Positions 51,777 to 61,760 are shown, counted from the stretch's first letter. The stretch is 64,000 bases of DNA from Phycisphaerae bacterium (GCA_014192545.1 BJHL01000009.1:62001-126000), one strand, 5' to 3'. The notes: a model not told the origin generated them from the letters alone. Made by a program: numbers and translations.

Positions 51777-53696
51777 CTAACTAGGTCGCGGTACCTTCCG
51801 GCGATCCGGACCCAGCGTTTGTTGCACGCTATTAAGTAGTTTGAGTCGTTCCACCGCGGCGGCGGACGCATCACCCGCGGATTTTGGCTCAGGCAATCCC
51901 GCTTGCGATGAACGCAGCATCGCATCACCCCGAGCCCGCGACATGCACGCACGCCACAACGCATGCACGCGATTTTGATCATGGCCTGATTGTTCGTCAA
52001 CGCGCGACATCAGCGCAATCGCCGCTGAACGCGCGTCATCGTCGGCTTCAAGCTGCGAGAGCACGCTCTGCATGTGGGGCAGTTCGCCGTCTTCGCCAAG
52101 ATCATGAATGCTTTGGGCCACGCGCTTGATGATGTCACTCTCGAACGAGACGGGCGCGATGATGTCTTTGTCGCGTTCGCTCAGTGTCGTCCACAGTGCG
52201 CCATCGCACAGCAAACAGCCGAGCAGGTGCTCTTCAAGCGTCAGTTGCTGGTTCGCGCCGATCACAACGGGCGTTGGTGCATCGTTGTTGTACGAATTGG
52301 GCCGCGCTGCTCTGCCAGCCGGCACGCTCGCACGCACGATTGCTTCCGGCACGCCCGCGATTTGCGCCAGACGCTTTTCAATCAGCGCTTTGCGAATCGG
52401 CTCAACGTTGGCGAGTCCCAGTTCAACCAGCCGCTCGATTTCCGCCACCATGGCCTTGCTGCGCGCAGCCAAGCCTGCGCCCTCAAGTCGCTCGGCAACG
52501 CGTTGGAAGCGGAAGTCGAGCAGATCGATCGCTCCCGCAAGTGCCTTGCGGAAAACTTCCGGCCCGCCATCGCGTTTGAGCAGTTCGTCTGGGTCTTTCG
52601 CGTCAGTGAACTTGTTGAGCGAGACGATTGCGACATCAACCGGCTGACTGAAGAACACTTCCGCCGCTCTATCGGCAGCGCGTTGGCCCGCTTCATCGCC
52701 ATCAAAAAGCAGCAAAATGCGATCACACGCCAGCCGCAGTTCCTTCGCGTGTTCGGGCGTCAGGGCGGTGCCCAGCGTCGCAATTGCATTGCGGAAACCA
52801 GCCTGGTGGCACGCGATCACGTCCATGTAGCCTTCGCAAATCAGGGCGGTCTTTTCTTGCTGAATGGTCCGCAAAGCAAGATCAAGGCCGTAAAGCGTCT
52901 TGCTCTTGTAAAAGACGGGCGTCTCGGGGCTGTTGAGATACTTTGGCTCATCGTCGGGATTGATCTTGCGTGCACCAAAGGCAATGACCCGGCCTGTGCG
53001 ATCTGTAATCGGAAACATCACGCGATTGCGAAACGCATCGTAATAGCCGCCTTGTTCGCGCTGCTTCAGCAAACCCGCTTGCGCCAGCACATCTTTGCCA
53101 AACTTGCTGCCCAGCGTCATGACGAGCCCATCCCAGCGATCAGGCGCGATGCCCAGCCGGAACTCTTTGATCATCTCTTCGCTCACGCCGCGCGACACCA
53201 GCACTTGCCGGCCTGTTGCGCCATGCGTTTCGTGCTTCATCACGCCTGCGAAGAAAGCCGCTGCTGCGTTGTTTGCTGCGAGCAAGTCCTTTTTCGTAAT
53301 TGCCGGTCCATCGCCTCGCTCAGCCAGCGACTGCTGACGAAGCGGCGTGAGTTGCACGCCCGCACGCTCGGCCAGAAACTCCAAGCTCTCGCGAAACTCC
53401 ATGCGCAGAAACTTTTGCACGAACGTGAAAACGTCACCCGATGCGCCGCAGCTGAAGCACTTATAGAACTGCTTGTGCGGAACCACCGTCATGCTGGGGG
53501 TGCGATCATCGTGGAACGGACAGAGGCCCACATACTCCCGGCCTTTGGGTCGCAACGAAATATGCTCGCCGATGATGCGCACGATGTCGCTGGCGTCACG
53601 CACGCGGTCAATGTCCGAGCGATCACCGATGGCACGCTTGCCACCGGCTGGCGAGCCAGCGTTTGAAGAAGGATTTGTCCACCGCTCTGCAGGCAC
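51777..53696 (-). CDS. dnaG: DNA primase
   Basis: This 639-residue primase makes RNA primers at the replication fork. The zinc-binding domain has CPFHDDRTPS and FYKCFSCGASGD (Cys-x2-His...Cys-x2-Cys). The TOPRIM domain has ALICEGYMDVIACHQAGFRN with the catalytic Glu and ILLFDGDEAGQRAADRAAEV with the Asp motif. The C-terminal helicase-interacting part is Ala-rich. The start is a GTG at 53696 with a 25-residue tail before the zinc domain. It precedes rpoD on the same strand. Confidence 0.95.
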   Translation of the reverse strand: MPAERWTNPSSNAGSPAGGKRAIGDRSDIDRVRDASDIVRIIGEHISLRPKGREYVGLCPFHDDRTPSMTVVPHKQFYKCFSCGASGDVFTFVQKFLRMEFRESLEFLAERAGVQLTPLRQQSLAERGDGPAITKKDLLAANNAAAAFFAGVMKHETHGATGRQVLVSRGVSEEMIKEFRLGIAPDRWDGLVMTLGSKFGKDVLAQAGLLKQREQGGYYDAFRNRVMFPITDRTGRVIAFGARKINPDDEPKYLNSPETPVFYKSKTLYGLDLALRTIQQEKTALICEGYMDVIACHQAGFRNAIATLGTALTPEHAKELRLACDRILLLFDGDEAGQRAADRAAEVFFSQPVDVAIVSLNKFTDAKDPDELLKRDGGPEVFRKALAGAIDLLDFRFQRVAERLEGAGLAARSKAMVAEIERLVELGLANVEPIRKALIEKRLAQIAGVPEAIVRASVPAGRAARPNSYNNDAPTPVVIGANQQLTLEEHLLGCLLCDGALWTTLSERDKDIIAPVSFESDIIKRVAQSIHDLGEDGELPHMQSVLSQLEADDDARSAAIALMSRVDEQSGHDQNRVHALWRACMSRARGDAMLRSSQAGLPEPKSAGDASAAAVERLKLLNSVQQTLGPDRRKVPRPS

Positions 53697-53962
53697 GAAT
53701 CAGACCACCTTTGCGCATCATGCGCCAGTGACCGACAGCATTTTGAACCACCACCGAAAATGCCCGCCTCCGCCTAAATGCTATGATGCGGGGCGCGGGC
53801 GCGTCGGCGGGGCCAACCATGGCCCGCCAATGATGCAACCTACCACCGGATTGGCGAGTTGCCAGCGGTTCGCAGAGATTGCAAGGTTCTCAGACCATCT
53901 TGGCGGGGACTGGGCCGGGTGTGCGGTTTGCAGAATTGTCCGACTCAAAGAAAGGAGCGGTG

Positions 53963-54229
53963 ATGATTCGTGTTCGCGTGCGGTTTGTCGGACGGGTGCA
54001 AGGCGTGGGATTTCGTGCAACGTGCCGGGAGCTGGCGCGGGGCCGGGCGGTGACGGGCTGGGTTCGCAACGAAACCGACGGCAGCGTACTGATGGAGGCG
54101 CAGGGCGATGCGACGGCGGTTGAAGGTCTGCTGACGGCAATCCACGAACGGATGCGACGGCAGATTGAGCATGCTGATCGAGGTAGCGTCAATGCAACAA
54201 CTGGGGAAACTAGCTTCGTGATTGCGTAA
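53963..54229 (+). CDS. acyP: Acylphosphatase
   Basis: This 88-residue enzyme hydrolyses carboxyl-phosphate bonds such as acetyl or carbamoyl phosphate. The signature GRVQGVGFRATCRELARGR holds the catalytic Arg; GWVRNETDGSVLMEAQGD holds the catalytic Asn. ATG 53963 has AAAGGAG about 5 bases before it. It is not part of an obvious operon. Confidence 0.95.
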   Translation: MIRVRVRFVGRVQGVGFRATCRELARGRAVTGWVRNETDGSVLMEAQGDATAVEGLLTAIHERMRRQIEHADRGSVNATTGETSFVIA

Positions 54230-54340
54230 TTGCTGCGCGAAGCTTGGCGAAATGGATCGCAGCAACTCGATGCGAGTCACAGTCTGGTGATCTGCGCGTA
54301 GACTTATTCGATTGTGCCCGCATTTTCCGACGGAGGTCTT

Positions 54341-55690
54341 ATGAGTCAGGAACCAGTTGCGCTCGCTTCGGTCGCACCGACCGAGAGAACCGCATCAGTT
54401 GACATCCTCCGCGGCATCGCGCTGTGCGGCATTTTGTTCATGAACATCGTCGCGTTCGGACGTTACACCGCCGAGTACATGAACCCGGCAGCGGCGGGAC
54501 CGGTCGAAGGTGCGAACTTTGCCGCGTGGGTGTTTACGTCGCTCTTTGCCGACATGAAGTTCATCAGCATCTTTTCGATGCTGTTTGGCGCGGGGCTGGT
54601 GCTACTGGGTGATCGCATCACGACCAAAACAGGTGCAACTGGCTTCGCGGGCATTTACTACCGGCGCGTGCTCTGGCTCTTGCTTTTCGGTTTGCTTCAT
54701 GCCTGGCTATTTTGGTATGGCGACATCTTGTTCGCGTATGCAATCTGCGGACTGATCATCTATCCCATGCGCAATCTATCGCCGCGTGTGCTCCTGATCG
54801 TGGGTGCTGCCGTTGTGACGGTCCCGATTTTCATTTTCGGCGGCCTAGGCGGATTGATGATCATGTGGTACGAGTCCGGAGGCGTGCGCGAAGCACTCGA
54901 GGCACAGACTCGCGGCGACGTTCTCAGCCCCAGCCAACTCTCAACGATTTCGCAGTGGAATCAAAGCACGGAAGCTTGGGCACCAAGTACAGCGATACTG
55001 GCTGGGGAAAAGGCCGCGTACACCGGAACGTGGCTCGATGCTTTGAAGGAACGTGCGGGGCACAACGTGTTCATGCAGCTATTCATGTTGCCTTTGTGGG
55101 CACTGTGGCGCTGCGGCGGACTCATGCTTGTCGGAATGGCGTTCATGAAGATGGGCGTGTTTTCGGCCGCTCGAACCAATAGGTTTTATGGCATGTGCGT
55201 CGTGCTTGGGCTCGCGGCGGGCGTTCCCCTGACGATCCTCGCCATGTGGGACTCGTACCAAGACGGTTTCACGTACGCACGCACGCTCGCGATCAGTTTC
55301 AATCTCAGTTACATCGGCAGCCTCGGAATGGCCATGGCCTATTTGGGTATAGCGATGTTGCTCTACCGGACAAAAGTTCTGTGCGAAACCGGCGTGCTAG
55401 GGCACAGTTTTGCGGCAATGGGTCGTATGGCCTTCACCAACTACCTCATGCAGACACTCATCTGCACCACCATTTTTTACGGCTACGGCTTGGGTTACTT
55501 CGCCGCGTGGGAGCGGTGGCAACTTGTCTTCATCATGGTGCCGATTGTGCTGCTGTTGCAACTGGCGTACAGCCCGCTTTGGCTTCGCGCCTTTCGCATG
55601 GGTCCCGCAGAGTGGCTGTGGCGATCGCTGACATACTGGCACTTGCAGCCGATGCAACGCGACGTCGCGAGCATCCCCAAAATAGGCTGA
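54341..55690 (+). CDS. DUF418 (YeiB-type) membrane protein
   Basis: This 449-residue protein has about ten helices. The N-terminal ASVDILRGIALCGILFMNIV is typical of YeiB/DUF418 proteins, as are the FSMLFGAGLVLL and GRMAFTNYLMQTLICTTIFY segments. The family may move or modify small molecules at the membrane; its function is not established. GGAGG lies 4 bases before ATG 54341. Confidence 0.88.
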   Translation: MSQEPVALASVAPTERTASVDILRGIALCGILFMNIVAFGRYTAEYMNPAAAGPVEGANFAAWVFTSLFADMKFISIFSMLFGAGLVLLGDRITTKTGATGFAGIYYRRVLWLLLFGLLHAWLFWYGDILFAYAICGLIIYPMRNLSPRVLLIVGAAVVTVPIFIFGGLGGLMIMWYESGGVREALEAQTRGDVLSPSQLSTISQWNQSTEAWAPSTAILAGEKAAYTGTWLDALKERAGHNVFMQLFMLPLWALWRCGGLMLVGMAFMKMGVFSAARTNRFYGMCVVLGLAAGVPLTILAMWDSYQDGFTYARTLAISFNLSYIGSLGMAMAYLGIAMLLYRTKVLCETGVLGHSFAAMGRMAFTNYLMQTLICTTIFYGYGLGYFAAWERWQLVFIMVPIVLLLQLAYSPLWLRAFRMGPAEWLWRSLTYWHLQPMQRDVASIPKIG

Positions 55691-55893
55691 AATTGCCGAC
55701 TGATTCCGATATTCATGCCTACGCAGCGTGCCATACCGAGTGGCGCGTCTGAGAATCCTGTCAAGTGATGAACATCGAAAGAAAACGTTTCGATTCAGCA
55801 GCGTTTCCGGCTATTATGAAATCAAGTCGCCGTGGCTTGCCGGTTCGGCGTTAAGCTCATGGGTCTTAGTGCCCGCACCGGGAGTCTGGTCGT

Positions 55894-56637
55894 ATGCCCG
55901 ACAGTTTTCGAGCACTTTGCACGGACTTCTACGTCAACCAAAAGTTGCAAGTGAAGATGGAGTTGCCTCGCACCCGCGAGACGATTCTGGACTTTTACGA
56001 ACGTGTTCGCAAGTCACACCCGCACATGATGGGCTTTCGCAAGATTCGCGATGAACTTGCCCTCGAAAGCAATCCGCAAGACATGCCCCACCGCTGGCTC
56101 GCCGTCAAAGGCACCACGGTCCGCAGCGGCTGCGTGAATGCGGACTCGCTGACGGATGCGTACGCCTTGCATCAGTTGGTTATAGAAGCAGCACCGACGT
56201 ATCTCACGGTGTCGCCCTTGGACTTTGATCATCTTGAAGTCCTTTACGGCTTTGACATGATCGCCCAAGGCAATCACGACGCCATCGTGTTCGACGCACT
56301 CCTTGCTGGCAGCCCGCTCGCTGGCATGATGGATATTCCACACGCCTCCATCAGCGACTTCCAACCCACGCTGGGCGTCTCACTCGGGCGCAGCAAAGAG
56401 TTTGAGGTCTACGTCGAAGTCAAAACCCGCCCCGCCGGCATGCGAACGCGCGACCCCGAACTGGGCGAGCCCATCAGCGTGTACCTCACGATGCGCAAGC
56501 TCGGTCCTATCGCCGACATGAAAGAGCTGGGCACGGCCTTTACCCGCCTCACGAAAATGGGGGAAGACCTGATCGAACACCGCATCGTGCCAAACCTTCT
56601 TGTGCCGATTCATGAGGCGATCGGTTCGGGGCGGTAA
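55894..56637 (+). CDS. Unknown soluble protein
   Basis: This 247-residue protein lacks a signal peptide. It begins MPDSFRALCTDFYVNQKLQV. Segments such as TRETILDFYERVRKSHPHMM, PTYLTVSPLDFDHLEVLYGF and ISDFQPTLGVSLGRSKEFEV suggest an alpha-beta fold with duplicated strands (two halves of similar length). The FDHLEVLYGFD part is acidic and could bind metal. I recognise no family. It stands alone between DUF418 and a small membrane protein. Confidence 0.65.
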   Translation: MPDSFRALCTDFYVNQKLQVKMELPRTRETILDFYERVRKSHPHMMGFRKIRDELALESNPQDMPHRWLAVKGTTVRSGCVNADSLTDAYALHQLVIEAAPTYLTVSPLDFDHLEVLYGFDMIAQGNHDAIVFDALLAGSPLAGMMDIPHASISDFQPTLGVSLGRSKEFEVYVEVKTRPAGMRTRDPELGEPISVYLTMRKLGPIADMKELGTAFTRLTKMGEDLIEHRIVPNLLVPIHEAIGSGR

Positions 56638-56670
56638 GTTTGGGCGATATAACCCGCAGATAGTTTTCCA

Positions 56671-56694
56671 CGGCACGGGCACCCGCCCGTGCCG
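56671..56694. repeat. Perfect 10-bp-arm palindrome
   Basis: CGGCACGGGC, four bases, GCCCGTGCCG. It lies between two genes and includes the GTG at 56689, which makes that codon doubtful as a start. Confidence 0.8.
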
Positions 56695-57081
56695 ATTCGT
56701 TTTTGCACGCCTCGTCGGTGTCTATCTTTTGCCACCTTGATCTTCCTCCTCGCCCAATCCACCAAGCAGGCCAACAACGTTGTGCCGTGGGTCATCGCGC
56801 TGGTTATCGCGGTCCTCGTCCTCTTCGGCGGGGCACTGCTGGTTCGCAAATGGATGCTCCGCGGCGACATCTCGCCGGGCGACGAGGGGCTGCTCGAGAG
56901 CATGCGGCGCATGCGCGACGAGGGCAAACTCAGCGACGAGGAATACCAGCAAGCTCGCAAGCAAATGATCGGCAAAGCCGCCGAACGCATGAAAACCAGC
57001 GACAAGTCCGCCGCAACGCTCGATGCTGCGAAAACTCGTTCGCACAACCGCAAACCGAACGCGCCTGGCGGCAAGGCATAA
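56689..57081 (+). CDS. Small membrane protein with SHOCT-like tail
   Basis: The frame gives up to 130 residues. It has a hydrophobic N-terminus (FATLIFLLAQST), one clear membrane helix (PWVIALVIAVLVLFGGALLV, about 33-52), then a short helical domain resembling SHOCT (LLESMRRMRDEGKLSDEEYQ). A basic tail follows. The GTG at 56689 sits in a palindrome, so TTG 56737 (114 residues) may be the real start. The SHOCT part usually mediates oligomerisation. Confidence 0.6.
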   Translation: MPIRFCTPRRCLSFATLIFLLAQSTKQANNVVPWVIALVIAVLVLFGGALLVRKWMLRGDISPGDEGLLESMRRMRDEGKLSDEEYQQARKQMIGKAAERMKTSDKSAATLDAAKTRSHNRKPNAPGGKA

Positions 57082-57293
57082 ACGCATTATCCTGCTTGAT
57101 TCGTGAAATCGCACAGCGAAATCCCGTCAATTATCTTGCCAACTCGCAACCTGCTGCGGATAGTGAAGTCCCTGTTCAGACGTCGCCTCCACTGACCGAT
57201 ACACTCTGTGGAAGGGAGGCGCGACTGCGACTGGGACGCTGTTATTCCGCTCGCAATCGCTTCTTCACAGGCGACAGAAATTAGAGGACGCCA

Positions 57294-58631
57294 ATGGCCA
57301 AAGGCAAGCAGGACGGCACCGATATGCCCCCAACTCCACCGCAAACTCCGGGCAAGGACGAGGGCTTCAAGGGCCGCAAGGTCACCACGTGCTCCTTCTG
57401 CGGCAAGACGAGCCGGGAAGTTGGTGCGATGGTCGAAGGCCCGGGTAGCGTCTACATCTGCAATCACTGCACAGATCTGTGCCAGAACATTTTCAAGCAG
57501 GAACGCCGCCGCGTGAGCAACGCGAGCAGCCGCCTGCGCGAAGTGCCCAGCCCCCGCGCCATGCGCGAGTTTCTTGACCAGTACATCATCGGTCAGGATT
57601 ACGCCAAGGTCGCGCTGTCCGTGGCGGTGCACAACCACTACAAGCGCCTGCTGCACCTTGAAAGCGACGACGCAAAGAACATCGAAATCGATAAGAGCAA
57701 CGTGCTGCTGATTGGCCCAACCGGCACCGGCAAGACGCTGCTTGCAAAGACGCTCGCCAAGATGCTGAAGGTCCCCTTCGCCATCGGCGACGCCACCACG
57801 CTGACCGAAGCTGGCTACGTGGGTGAAGACGTCGAGAACTTGATCTTGAAGCTGCTGCAAAGTGCTGACTTCGACCTCGAAGCGGCTCAACGCGGCATCA
57901 TCTACATCGACGAAATCGACAAGGTCGGCAAGACCAGCAACAACGTCAGCATCACGCGCGACGTGAGCGGCGAAGGCGTGCAGCAGAGCCTCCTCAAGAT
58001 GCTCGAAGGCACCGTCAGCAACGTGCCCCCGCAAGGTGGCCGCAAGCATCCCGAGCAGCAGTACATCCAGGTGGACACGACCAACATCCTGTTCATCTGC
58101 GGCGGCTCGTTCGTGGGTCTTGAAGAAATCATCCGCCGCCGCTTGGGCAAAACCAAGATCGGCTTCAACCTGACGAATCGCAACGATTCGATGGACGATG
58201 TCGCCAAGCAAGCTGCGAAGGTTCTGCAGCAAGCCACGGCCGACGACCTCATCGAATTCGGCATGATTCCTGAGTTCGTCGGTCGTTTGCCTGTGCTCGC
58301 GCCGCTCAGCCCGATGAGCGCCGAAAGCCTGATGCACGTGTTGACTGAACCTAAGAACGCCATCACGAAGCAGTATGTTCACCTTTTCGCCATCGAAGGC
58401 GCAAAGCTGACGTACACCGAAGGCGCCCTGCGCGTCATCGCTGAGCGAGCGGTGAAGCGCGAAACTGGTGCTCGTGCATTGCGTGCGGTGATGGAAGAAA
58501 TCATGCTGCCGCTGATGTACGAACTGCCCGAACTCGAAAACGAGGGCGTGGAGTACGTGCTGGACGAGCGCGCGATTCTGGAAAAGACGCCGCTGGTGCA
58601 GATGAAGGGCCGCCGCAAGGAAAGTGCGTAA
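57294..58631 (+). CDS. clpX: ATP-dependent unfoldase ClpX
   Basis: This 445-residue protein unfolds substrates and feeds them to ClpP. The N-terminal zinc domain has [12 protein letters not shown] and CNHCTDLC. Walker A is [12 protein letters not shown] and Walker B is IIYIDEIDK. Sensor/arginine regions include [16 protein letters not shown]-like [20 protein letters not shown] and [19 protein letters not shown] 57294 has AGAGGA upstream. No clpP or tig is next to it. Confidence 0.95.
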   Translation: MAKGKQDGTDMPPTPPQTPGKDEGFKGRKVTTCSFCGKTSREVGAMVEGPGSVYICNHCTDLCQNIFKQERRRVSNASSRLREVPSPRAMREFLDQYIIGQDYAKVALSVAVHNHYKRLLHLESDDAKNIEIDKSNVLLIGPTGTGKTLLAKTLAKMLKVPFAIGDATTLTEAGYVGEDVENLILKLLQSADFDLEAAQRGIIYIDEIDKVGKTSNNVSITRDVSGEGVQQSLLKMLEGTVSNVPPQGGRKHPEQQYIQVDTTNILFICGGSFVGLEEIIRRRLGKTKIGFNLTNRNDSMDDVAKQAAKVLQQATADDLIEFGMIPEFVGRLPVLAPLSPMSAESLMHVLTEPKNAITKQYVHLFAIEGAKLTYTEGALRVIAERAVKRETGARALRAVMEEIMLPLMYELPELENEGVEYVLDERAILEKTPLVQMKGRRKESA

Positions 58632-58645
58632 GCACAACAAGAACA

Positions 58646-58663
58646 CGAGGGCGCAAGCCCTCG
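58646..58663 (+). repeat. Hairpin with GNRA-type loop after clpX
   Basis: CGAGGGC, loop GCAA, GCCCTCG. It sits 15 bases past the clpX stop codon and upstream of the T-run terminator; it may protect the mRNA 3' end. Confidence 0.6.
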
Positions 58664-58692
58664 AAAGCTGGCGCAATCTCGATGCAAGCATA

Positions 58693-58725
58693 AACGCCGG
58701 AGCATCTCGCTCCGGCGTTTTTTAT
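58693..58725 (+). terminator. Intrinsic terminator of clpX
   Basis: AACGCCGGAGC and GCTCCGGCGTT form an 11-bp stem with a short loop, followed by TTTTTATT. Confidence 0.9.
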
Positions 58726-58769
58726 TGCTAGCATTTCCGAAGGCTTGCGCCCTGGAGTTGTCAACGTGA

Positions 58770-60155
58770 TCAGTTAACCCTCTTGCTCACAACCACATCC
58801 CCCACTTGCATGACGATGTGCACAGCAATCGCCGTTTCGAGCAACCCGCGAGCTTCGTGCATTTCATTCGCCAGCACATGCAGTTGCGGCTGCTCGCACA
58901 GCAGCCCGGGCTTGGCCATCGCCAAGAGCTGAGCATGATCAAGAGCCCACGCCGCAGACGCAAGCAGCGATTGTGCTGCCTCAGGCTTCGCCTGCGCGAT
59001 CATGTGCAACGTGTTGTCACTGGCAACAGCCAGTGTGACATCGCGAGCAACTGGGCATGTGATGCCCAATGCCTGCAAGCCTGCGATGGGCAACGCGTTC
59101 GTTGCTTTCGCGGCGATTGGCGCAGCCACACGGGCGTCGCCCGTTGCAGGCTGCGAAACGACGGGCGGCGTCGAGCTTGCATGCTCGATCTGCTCGACGT
59201 GATGTACGGCATCTCCCTGATGCGCAACGCTCGCCGCGCTCGACTCGCTCGCGGTTTCAGTCACGGCGTGCTTCGCCGCAGATTCCGCACCTGGCATCGT
59301 CGCGCTGCTGACTTTTCCAACATGCGCCGTCGCAAGCATCGCCGCAACGTCCATCGTCGCCTGCCCGCGGAAGAGCGCGATGGTCGAACTTCCGCCAATC
59401 TTCGCGACTTTCGCCGCTGGCTCCAGTTCGTTTTGCAAGAACGTCGCCGCTGCTTTGCGCAACTTGTTTTCAGCCTCCGTCGCCTTCGCCTCGTCGGCTC
59501 CCATGATCGCCAGCTTCAGCGAAGGCCCCGAGCCGACATCGCTGCGAGCAGCATCAAGTGAACGCGAAAGGTTCTTGATCGTGCGATAGCTGGCGACAAC
59601 CGCAGCATCATCAGCACCAGTCAGCAGCGTGACGCGAGCCAAGTGCGGCAAGGCGACAAGATCAGGCTCAGCGATCTCATCCACGCGCACGAGCCAGTGG
59701 CTGCACTCGCTCGCCGCACGGCGCAACGCCGCTTCGAGCGATGCTGGCTCGTCGCTATTGCTACCAACCCGCGACTGCGGGCGAGCCGCAACCGAACGCG
59801 GCGTCAGAATATCAATCCAGACCTGGCCTTCATGCAATCGCAGCAACGCAACCGGTGTCCGCCCCTCCTCGGCAACATGCTTGGCATACTGCGTCACCCA
59901 AGCCGCACCCAGCACAGGCAAGTGGCCCAGCACCAAAGCTTCGACACTCAGCGGCTCACGCCGGGCGGGTTGTGCTTGTTGTGTCGGTGCAGCATCGCTC
60001 GCGAACGCATCGACTTGATCAGCCAGTCGCAAAGCAGGGCCGCCGTGCGTGGCACGAGCGGGGTATGTCACTGGCTTGGGTTCGCGCGGTGCATCCGCCG
60101 CCAAGAAAAGGTCGGCCAGAGCGTCATACTCACTTCGCGAAAACTGATCAGCCAC
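58770..60155 (-). CDS. MinD/FlhG-like protein lacking Walker A, partner of the ParA-CBM48 gene
   Basis: This 461-residue protein starts at GTG 60155, with AGGGGAG 7 bases before it. The N-terminal about 65 residues are disordered. Residues about 80-260 follow the MinD/FlhG fold pattern: LVLGHLPVLGAAWVTQYAKH (P-loop position without GKT), GRTPVALLRLHEG, VTLLTGADDAAVVASYRTIK and LKLAIMGADEAKATEAENKL then ATFLQNEL. Walker A is missing, so it should not hydrolyse ATP. The C-terminal about 180 residues are Ala/Val-rich and unknown. It lies 126 bases downstream of the ParA-CBM48 gene on the same strand. The fold call is inference from pattern. Confidence 0.6.
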   Translation of the reverse strand: MADQFSRSEYDALADLFLAADAPREPKPVTYPARATHGGPALRLADQVDAFASDAAPTQQAQPARREPLSVEALVLGHLPVLGAAWVTQYAKHVAEEGRTPVALLRLHEGQVWIDILTPRSVAARPQSRVGSNSDEPASLEAALRRAASECSHWLVRVDEIAEPDLVALPHLARVTLLTGADDAAVVASYRTIKNLSRSLDAARSDVGSGPSLKLAIMGADEAKATEAENKLRKAAATFLQNELEPAAKVAKIGGSSTIALFRGQATMDVAAMLATAHVGKVSSATMPGAESAAKHAVTETASESSAASVAHQGDAVHHVEQIEHASSTPPVVSQPATGDARVAAPIAAKATNALPIAGLQALGITCPVARDVTLAVASDNTLHMIAQAKPEAAQSLLASAAWALDHAQLLAMAKPGLLCEQPQLHVLANEMHEARGLLETAIAVHIVMQVGDVVVSKRVN

Positions 60156-60281
60156 AGAACAACTCCCCTCTGAGTTCCACTTAGATCGGTGGGACGAGGT
60201 GAATGCGCACACAATTTGATAGCTCACGCGTCCAAGCCGCGCGGCAGCAACGACTTATCAAAAAGAACTGCGACCAGCGAG

Positions 60282-61760
60282 TTACGAAACGTACGCCACG
60301 CTGTTGACTTCACCAAACGGGTTAGGCTCGTGGTTGGAATTGTGTCCATCCGTGCGCCATTGCCCGTCAACAACGAGCCTGTATGCATGTTTGCCGGCGG
60401 GCAGTTTGATGCACAACTGATGCACGCCCTGCGCATCGAGGCGTTGCATCACATGCGTCGTCGGGCTCCAGCCGTTGAAGGTACCCGCAACGGCAATCGT
60501 CTGGCCCGATTCAATCGGCTGCACAAACAACACACCTTGCGACGTTTCACGCACGCCCAGCAAGCTCTGCGTCCCGGCAGTCATCGCTGCTGGCTGCTGC
60601 TTGGGCTGATCAATCACGGTCAGCACCTGCCGAGGCATCGCAACGCTCACGGGTGTGATCGTTTGTGTATGCGCGGGCGGCGTGAGCACTGCCGTCGATT
60701 CATGCGAACCGTTGCCGTTGGCGGCCGGGGCTTCAGCCGCATTGCGACCCAAGGCGATACGGCGGAGGAACTCCTGCGCCCGGCGAGCAACATCTTCCGC
60801 GCGACTGACGGACTTGACCTCGCCATTTTCGCCAGCGTTCGCGAAAGATGGTTGCGGTTTGTCGCTCTTGGTCGTCACGGCACGGGCGATGCCGGCGGCC
60901 GTGGTAATTGTCGTGTTGACCATCGGCACGGGTGGTGTCGCCACGTTGATGATGGGAATCTGATCCGCCGGCAACTGCGTGCGAGGTTTCAAATTCTCAA
61001 TCGCCCACACGCCCAGCCGGCCGTAATCCTCAGAACCCGTCGATCCAGGGGCGTAATCGACGATCGACTGACCAAAGCTGGCTGCTTCGCGAAGGCGAGA
61101 ATCGTGGCGAATGACCACCGGCACCACGCGGTCCTTGAAACGACGCGACATCTCTTCAAACAAGTCGGTCGAAACCGTGTTCTTGGTGTCATGCAACGTG
61201 GGCAACAGCCACACGTGTGGTTCAAGTCCAAGCCGCTTGCTCAACGTCTTCACGGTGTTGACCTGGCGAGTCGCACCTTGCAGGCTGAAGAACCCAGTCT
61301 CCACCGGAATGATGACCATGTCAGCAGCGGCAAGGGCGTTGTACGTCAGCAAGCCAATGCTGGGCGGACAGTCGATGACGGCTACGTCATACTCGCTGGC
61401 GAACTTCTCGAGCACCGCTGAGAGCCGCCGGTCCTTGTCGGGCAGGTCAGCCAGTCCGCCGCGAGCAGCTTCAAGCCCGGCCAGCCGCATGCGAGCGGGC
61501 GCGAGATCAAGGTTGCGAACCGCTCGCCAGAGCAGCTTGGAAGCATCGATGGGTTTGCTGCCTAGGCCGAGCATGGCGTCGCCTATGTCCAGTTCGATAC
61601 GCTGTTCAGGAATTCCAAGTCCTGCTGCGCAATGCCCTTGTGGGTCCATGTCAATCAAAAGAGTGCGTTTGCCCGCGCGAGCGAGAACTGCACTGAGATT
61701 GATGGCCGAAGTGGTCTTTCCGCATCCGCCCTTTTGATTGATGATCGCAATAGTGCGCAT
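60282..61760 (-). CDS. ParA-type ATPase fused to a C-terminal glycogen-binding CBM48 domain
   Basis: The protein has 492 residues. Residues 1-260 are a ParA/Soj ATPase: INQKGGCGKTTSAINLSAVL (deviant Walker A with the signature Lys), TLLIDMDPQGHCAAGLGI, VAVIDCPPSIGLLTYNALAA and IVDYAPGSTGSEDYGRL. Residues about 265-395 are a Pro/Thr/Ala-rich linker. Residues about 397-492 are an AMPK-beta/CBM48 domain: AVAGTFNGWSPTTHVMQRLD, LPAGKHAYRLVVDGQWRTDG and FGEVNSVAYV. The Trp of FNGW (about 431), the Trp of DGQW (about 468) and the Asn of GEVN (about 486) match glycogen-contacting residues of AMPK-beta. ATG 61760 gives a standard ParA start. No parB or parS is seen. Confidence 0.9.
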   Translation of the reverse strand: MRTIAIINQKGGCGKTTSAINLSAVLARAGKRTLLIDMDPQGHCAAGLGIPEQRIELDIGDAMLGLGSKPIDASKLLWRAVRNLDLAPARMRLAGLEAARGGLADLPDKDRRLSAVLEKFASEYDVAVIDCPPSIGLLTYNALAAADMVIIPVETGFFSLQGATRQVNTVKTLSKRLGLEPHVWLLPTLHDTKNTVSTDLFEEMSRRFKDRVVPVVIRHDSRLREAASFGQSIVDYAPGSTGSEDYGRLGVWAIENLKPRTQLPADQIPIINVATPPVPMVNTTITTAAGIARAVTTKSDKPQPSFANAGENGEVKSVSRAEDVARRAQEFLRRIALGRNAAEAPAANGNGSHESTAVLTPPAHTQTITPVSVAMPRQVLTVIDQPKQQPAAMTAGTQSLLGVRETSQGVLFVQPIESGQTIAVAGTFNGWSPTTHVMQRLDAQGVHQLCIKLPAGKHAYRLVVDGQWRTDGHNSNHEPNPFGEVNSVAYVS

